DNA from: Alphaproteobacteria bacterium | GTDB taxonomy: Bacteria; Pseudomonadota; Alphaproteobacteria; Rs-D84 | DNA length: 9,701 nucleotides | Reading direction: 5' to 3' | Assembly (NCBI GenBank): GCA_009785765.1 | Contig: WQVP01000008.1 | Span: 1-9,701 of the forward strand | Part shown: positions 6,205-9,701 of the stretch, piece after piece | Position numbering within the stretch: the first letter of the stretch is position 1 | Layout of the letters: each line of letters begins with the position of its first letter | Notes under the pieces: model-generated | Databases searched by the model: none | What the model was told of the DNA's origin: nothing | Seen by the model: the letters and a program-made list of their open reading frames with translations, nothing else | Made by a program: the position numbers and the translations under genes

Positions 6205-7544
6205 GTAATTTTATAAAAAAGTTTAAAGTGAAATCACTTATTCACTTATTCACTTATTCACTTATTCTCTTATTTGCGCAAAGCGTACATGCCCAATCAA
6301 ATATCCCAGGTTTTGGTACAGTCGGCGAATATGGACAATTTAATACGGTGGAAAACTTGGGTCCCATACATGATACAATGCGGTCTGATATATCCGAATT
6401 TGACCGTGGTTTCAGCGATCGGGTTTCGGATGCGGACGGTCAATTATTAGGCTCTTTTACACCGCCAGAGGCCGTTGTGGGACGTGCGTTAATCGCAGGG
6501 CTAACCATGATGACGCAAATTATCAATAATTCTTTGGGCGGCATGATAAGTATATTATTGATATTACTGTTTGCATTTTGGATTATGTTAGAGGCGTGGA
6601 ATGTTATTCAGGGCGACAAAAAAGAAATTAAAGACCTGGTCAAAGAAATTGCCCGCAAAGGTATGTGGATAAGCATCTGGTTCATAATATTAAATAATAA
6701 TCCTGTGGATTTATTTATGATGATTGCGTTGCCTATTGTAATGACCGGAACGTTTATATCAGATACTATATTAAATGCTGTTACTATGACGGTTGGCGTG
6801 CCATTGCCCGATACATGTTATGCAATACGTGCATATATGGCGGCCAACCCAATATCAGACTATGTTATCACCAGCAGCACAGCCGCAGAGCTGTTATGCA
6901 TGCCAACACGTATGTCTGGATTTTTCTGGACGGCCGTTGCGGCGGGACTGCGTTGGATGTGGGTGGGCGTCGGGTCAAGTTTAATAACATTTATTGCAGG
7001 GATGGTATTCGTTGTGCTTTTCGTACGTGCGGCATTTAAATTCGCCATAGAGGCTTTGGGCGTTATATCATCACTTTTTATCGCATTGATGTTTTTACCG
7101 TTTACCGCAGTCGCAGAATGTTTTGATGACAAGGGAAAGTATAAAGATGGCGGAGTTATATCGTCATTCTTTGGTATGCTAACCAATATGTTCGGCGGTA
7201 AAAAATTAAAATTACAGGGACAGTTTTTAACATTTATTCATGCCGCAATTTATTATATTGTTTTATCAGTTGTGGCCGGAATTGGCCTTGCGCTTTTATC
7301 AGTTGTTGCACGCACAGGGTTTGCTGATGTGTCGCCAACAATATACAGCGACAGCTTTATGATGATATTAATTGTTGGCGCACTTGTTGCCCATCTTGCG
7401 AACAAGGCGGGCGATATTGCCAAAGACCTTGGCGGCAAGATAGAGGGTGATTTTGGTAAAAAAGTAGGTGATGATTTAAAAGGATGGTGGGGCGATACCA
7501 AAAAAAGTGCAGCAAGTTGGCGCAAAGCGTGGAAGGGGAAATAA
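6189..7544 (+). CDS. VirB6/TrbL-like type IV secretion inner-membrane protein E
   Basis: A 451-residue polytopic membrane protein from the GTG at 6189. A second in-frame GTG at 6228 (codon 14) would give a more ordinary signal peptide, and neither has a clear Shine-Dalgarno. The signal peptide ends SVHA at residue 35, followed by QSNIPGFG; its hydrophobic core is encoded by the TCACTTAT repeat. A hydrophilic periplasmic-type region (36-100) precedes membrane segments near 98-138, 157-190, 245-280, 284-308, 347-374 and 387-402. Short cytoplasmic-type loops are Lys/Asp-rich (GDKKEIKDLVKEIARK, 142-157). The C-terminus is Gly/Lys/Asp-rich with GDDLKGWWGDTKK (427-439), similar in character to the tail of A (AWDNTKKWYKS). 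It is the last gene of the secretion run, ending 37 bp before mraY. It is probably an inner-membrane channel subunit; it lacks the CxxC motif of A and C, and Cys210, Cys237 and Cys311 are its only cysteines. Confidence 0.72.
   Translation: MKKLKSNFIKKFKVKSLIHLFTYSLILLFAQSVHAQSNIPGFGTVGEYGQFNTVENLGPIHDTMRSDISEFDRGFSDRVSDADGQLLGSFTPPEAVVGRALIAGLTMMTQIINNSLGGMISILLILLFAFWIMLEAWNVIQGDKKEIKDLVKEIARKGMWISIWFIILNNNPVDLFMMIALPIVMTGTFISDTILNAVTMTVGVPLPDTCYAIRAYMAANPISDYVITSSTAAELLCMPTRMSGFFWTAVAAGLRWMWVGVGSSLITFIAGMVFVVLFVRAAFKFAIEALGVISSLFIALMFLPFTAVAECFDDKGKYKDGGVISSFFGMLTNMFGGKKLKLQGQFLTFIHAAIYYIVLSVVAGIGLALLSVVARTGFADVSPTIYSDSFMMILIVGALVAHLANKAGDIAKDLGGKIEGDFGKKVGDDLKGWWGDTKKSAASWRKAWKGK
6234..6273 (+). 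repeat. TCACTTAT octanucleotide tandem repeat inside signal peptide of E
   Basis: Four perfect TCACTTAT units (6234-6265) and a fifth with one change (TCTCTTAT, 6266-6273). Three units encode the octapeptide SLIHLFTY in any frame, and here they form the hydrophobic core of the signal peptide. Loss or gain of one unit would shift the frame of gene E. The reverse complement (GTGAATAA) differs by one base per unit from the GTGAAAAA repeat at the start codon, so the two can pair in the mRNA. Confidence 0.95.
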
Positions 7545-7552
7545 TTTATAAT

Positions 7553-7564
7553 TTATGATATAAT
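7553..7564 (+). promoter_or_regulatory. Extended -10 promoter of mraY
   Basis: TTATGATATAAT is identical over 12 bases to the element in front of gene B and, on the other strand, gene A. The TATAAT at 7559-7564 predicts a start near 7571 and a leader of about 11 bases containing the AAGGA at 7571-7575. No -35 box is convincing. It lies only 8 bp after the stop of gene E and lets the cell-wall genes be expressed apart from the secretion genes. Confidence 0.6.
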
Positions 7565-7581
7565 AAACCAAAGGATAAACA

Positions 7582-8664
7582 ATGCTATCAAATATATTTC
7601 AACAATTTGGATTCTGGTGGGCGACGACGGGATGGTTTTCATTTACTGGCGCATTCATAGTTTCATTTATCATAATGATTGCGCTGGGCGCGCCATTTAT
7701 AAGATTTATGAAAAGATTTCAACAGCCCATACAAAAAGATGGTCCCACATCGCATCATGAAAAGGCGGGCACTCCGACTATGGGTGGTTTGCTTTTGTTG
7801 TTTGCTATTTTCGTTGGTGCGCTTTCGTTTACCTGGTGGCGTGATCCGATTCCATGGATTCCATTAATTGCACTTTTGATATTTGGAATTATTGGCTTTG
7901 TTGACGATTATGCAAAAGTAAAGCGCAAATCATCGGAAAGCAGTGCCGCAATCATGTCCGAAAAGACAAGACTTGCCATTGGTGCGGTCGCAGCCATAAC
8001 TTTGGCATTCTTGATTGACCGAGTAATGCCTGCACCAGTGCCAGAGTTATCAATATGGATGCCTGGTTTTAATACATTTATATATGTCGGAGTTTTATAT
8101 TTTGTTTGGTCGTTTTTTGTTATCGCAGGAAGTGCAAACGCTGCAAATATAACTGACGGACTTGATGGGATGTTGGGCAAGATATTACTTCCTGTGTTGG
8201 CTGTTTTATTTTTATCTGTGTACGGAGCATCGCATTTTGGTTTTCTTGACGGCACGGTATTTTTGCCCGAGGCAATGGGATTATACCCGGTTATTGGCGC
8301 AACAATTGGTGCGGTTCTTGGGTTTCTTTGGTGGAACGCAAAGCCTGCGCAGATATTTATGGGTGATACGGGGTCGTTGGCGCTTGGCGCTATGCTTGGT
8401 ACAATTGCGTTGATATTAAAGGCCGAAATCGTATTTGGAATTGCCGCCGCCATGATGGTTATTATATTGCTTTCGTCATTCATTCAAATGGCTGTATTCA
8501 AAGCGACAAAGCGTCGCAAGTCAGGCGGAATTCGCGTATTCCGCATGGCACCATTGCATCATCATTTGGAGTTGCTTGGATGGGCAGAGACAAAAATAGT
8601 GGAAAGATTTTTTATCATATCAATACTGTTTTCCGCACTTGCAATGGCGGTGTTGAAGATATAA
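7582..8664 (+). CDS. mraY: Phospho-N-acetylmuramoyl-pentapeptide transferase MraY
   Basis: An integral inner-membrane enzyme that transfers phospho-MurNAc-pentapeptide from the UDP-linked precursor to undecaprenyl phosphate, forming lipid I in peptidoglycan synthesis. The 360-residue length equals that of the E. coli enzyme. All family blocks are present in order: QKDGPTSHHEKAGTPTMGG (51-69), the DDYAK aspartate pair (D108-D109), NAANITDGLDG (186-196), FMGDTGSLALG (259-269, including the third key aspartate) and the loop-E histidine motif LHHHLELLGW (325-334). About ten hydrophobic segments run throughout. AAGGA ends 6 bases before the ATG, a sound ribosome binding site. It is part of a dcw-type cell-wall cluster with ftsW downstream; murD, which usually separates the two, is not here. 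Nothing suggests loss of function. Confidence 0.98.
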   Translation: MLSNIFQQFGFWWATTGWFSFTGAFIVSFIIMIALGAPFIRFMKRFQQPIQKDGPTSHHEKAGTPTMGGLLLLFAIFVGALSFTWWRDPIPWIPLIALLIFGIIGFVDDYAKVKRKSSESSAAIMSEKTRLAIGAVAAITLAFLIDRVMPAPVPELSIWMPGFNTFIYVGVLYFVWSFFVIAGSANAANITDGLDGMLGKILLPVLAVLFLSVYGASHFGFLDGTVFLPEAMGLYPVIGATIGAVLGFLWWNAKPAQIFMGDTGSLALGAMLGTIALILKAEIVFGIAAAMMVIILLSSFIQMAVFKATKRRKSGGIRVFRMAPLHHHLELLGWAETKIVERFFIISILFSALAMAVLKI

Positions 8665-8733
8665 GGCATTAGGCACTAGGCACTGGTGATAATGCGAAAA
8701 AACTAATGCCTAGCGCCCAATGCCTAGTGCCTA
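8665..8733 (+). repeat. GGCACTA-type heptamer repeat forming a hairpin between mraY and ftsW
   Basis: Directly after the mraY stop are the units GGCATTA, GGCACTA and GGCACT (8665-8684). The same motif returns inverted as TAATGCC, TAGCGCC, CAATGCC, TAGTGCC (8704-8731). Positions 8665-8684 pair with 8705-8724 at 17 of 20 positions around a 20-base loop; an alternative stem joins 8670-8684 with 8719-8733 (14/15). No U-run follows, so it is not a standard terminator. It could act in mRNA processing or partial attenuation, or may be only a repeat. It fills the place where murD often lies. Confidence 0.85.
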
Positions 8734-8745
8734 TGAGCGAAGCGA

Positions 8746-9701
8746 ATGCTTAAACGTACCGAAGAATCATTTTTAACATCTTGGTATTTCCAAATTGACC
8801 GGAAACTTTTGTTTGCGGTATTGATACTTGTGGCAATTGGTATTTGGGCATCGTTAACCGCCGGGTCTGTTGCGGCGGACAGAATAAACATAAATCTTCC
8901 AATCCACCGACATCTTAACTGGTACCATTTTTTCGTTCATATGATACCGTTTTGGATAGCAGGAATTTGCACCCTTTTCGTGGCAAGTATGATGAGTCGC
9001 AAATATATTATGTATATCGCATGGCTGTGCGTTATTGTTTGTCTTGTGCTTCTTTTTATAACACTTATTAATTCATTTACCCCAGGCGCCGGTATTCGTG
9101 GTTCGGTGCGATGGGTGTCTGTGTTTGGATTTGGTTTTATGCCAAGCGAATTATTAAAGCCCGGTTTTGTTATTATAACGGCTTGGTTTTTAAATCATCT
9201 TCAATCAAAAGGCGCGGCAAATATATTCACGTTTAACAGGCGCCTTTGGCGGTGGGACGGATGGCCGGTATATCTTTTGGTGTTTGCCTTTATATTAATA
9301 ACATTATTTCGGCACCCAGACGTTGGTACAGCGGTTTTATATTTCGGGGCACTTTGTATAATGCTTTTTATGGCCGGGCTTCCTTGGAAATTATTGTGGG
9401 CTTTTGTGGGCGTTGGTTTATTTGGCGCAACCATGGCGTTTATGTTTTTGCGGCACGTTCATTGTCGCATAGTTACTATGCTTGGAATACCCCCCATGGG
9501 GAATTTTCGGTGCGGAAACATAGACACGTGGCAAGTTGACCGGTCAGTACAGGCAATACAAAGTGGCGGATTATTTGGTGCCGGCGAAGACGCATTTGTT
9601 AAAAGACTTTTGCCAGATTCCCACACAGACTTTATATTCGCAGCCATAGCCGAAGACAGCGGCGCCATATTGGCCGCAGTATTGATTTTCGGAATGTTCT
9701 A
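8746..9701 (+). CDS. ftsW: Septal peptidoglycan glycosyltransferase FtsW, C-terminus cut by window edge
   Basis: The first 318 codons of a SEDS-family membrane protein, which polymerises lipid II at the division septum with its partner transpeptidase FtsI. The reading is open to the right edge; families are usually about 370-400 residues. Visible blocks are DRKLLFAVLILVAIG (18-32, first membrane segment), GIRGSVRWVSVFGFGFMPSELLKP (116-139, normally G(A/S)xRWI..GxxxQPSEhxKP), HPDVGTAVLYF (190-200), SGGLFGAG (273-280) and LPDSHTDFIFAAIAED (289-304). The DSHTDF segment belongs to the conserved SEDS active-site region. An N-terminal SVAADRI (41-47) resembles the PVAER of alphaproteobacterial FtsW rather than RodA, and position after mraY supports FtsW. 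The ATG at 8746 is the first start after an in-frame TGA at 8734; its ribosome binding site is weak. It lies 81 bp after mraY and is probably co-transcribed with it. Confidence 0.93.
   Translation, partial: MLKRTEESFLTSWYFQIDRKLLFAVLILVAIGIWASLTAGSVAADRININLPIHRHLNWYHFFVHMIPFWIAGICTLFVASMMSRKYIMYIAWLCVIVCLVLLFITLINSFTPGAGIRGSVRWVSVFGFGFMPSELLKPGFVIITAWFLNHLQSKGAANIFTFNRRLWRWDGWPVYLLVFAFILITLFRHPDVGTAVLYFGALCIMLFMAGLPWKLLWAFVGVGLFGATMAFMFLRHVHCRIVTMLGIPPMGNFRCGNIDTWQVDRSVQAIQSGGLFGAGEDAFVKRLLPDSHTDFIFAAIAEDSGAILAAVLIFGMF

Noticed and set aside
7908..8483. 191-codon open frame on the minus strand opposite mraY
   Set aside because: It is the antisense shadow of the strongly conserved mraY, has no ribosome binding site and its product has no recognisable domain.
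8733..8753. Six-codon open frame MSEANA as a leader peptide of ftsW
   Set aside because: It overlaps the ftsW start by chance, has no Shine-Dalgarno and encodes nothing suggestive of attenuation control.

Overview
The window looks like a chromosomal segment of an uncultured or host-associated alphaproteobacterium with moderately low G+C (about 40% by eye). The evidence is a cysteine-free (C-minus type) ribosomal protein bL31 at the left edge that reads like alphaproteobacterial bL31, a mraY-ftsW pair from the division/cell-wall (dcw) cluster at the right edge, and a run of five divergent VirB6/TrbL-like inner-membrane proteins of a type IV secretion system (T4SS). Multiplied virB6 genes are a known habit of Rickettsiales and related lineages. 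The family calls are firm for bL31, MraY, FtsW and the four-helix-bundle protein, and moderately firm for the VirB6-like set. The order-level placement is inference.

Layout. Positions 1-156 (minus) hold the start of rpmE, with its own promoter at 182-209. Positions 213-1550 (minus) hold VirB6-like gene A. A compact 58-bp divergent promoter region (1551-1608) contains a perfect 13-bp inverted repeat centred exactly midway between the two start codons. From 1609 rightwards there is a probable operon: VirB6-like B (1609-2946), a small four-helix-bundle (23S-rRNA-IVS-type) gene (2992-3342), VirB6-like C (3363-4628), VirB6-like D (4689-6173) and VirB6-like E (6189-7544). mraY (7582-8664) has its own extended -10 promoter, and ftsW starts at 8746 and runs off the right edge. 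No stretch over 300 bp lacks a gene.

How the genes work together. The five VirB6-like proteins probably supply alternative or co-assembled inner-membrane channel subunits of one T4SS. None of its ATPases (VirB4, VirB11, VirD4) or core-complex genes is in the window. MraY and FtsW act in peptidoglycan precursor synthesis and septal polymerisation; murD, usually between them, is absent.

The most striking pattern is a series of short tandem repeats with a 7- or 8-bp unit and a different sequence at nearly every gene boundary on the rightward strand: CTTTGCT, AGTCTAT, ACTGATT, GTGAAAAA/TCACTTAT and GGCACTA. Two of them encode the hydrophobic core of a signal peptide, one lies where a ribosome binding site should be, and three are arranged as inverted pairs. 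One inverted pair forms 32-bp terminal inverted repeats (29/32 matching) around the four-helix-bundle gene. This makes a 431-bp cassette that resembles the intervening sequences of bacterial 23S rRNA, but it sits inside a secretion operon.
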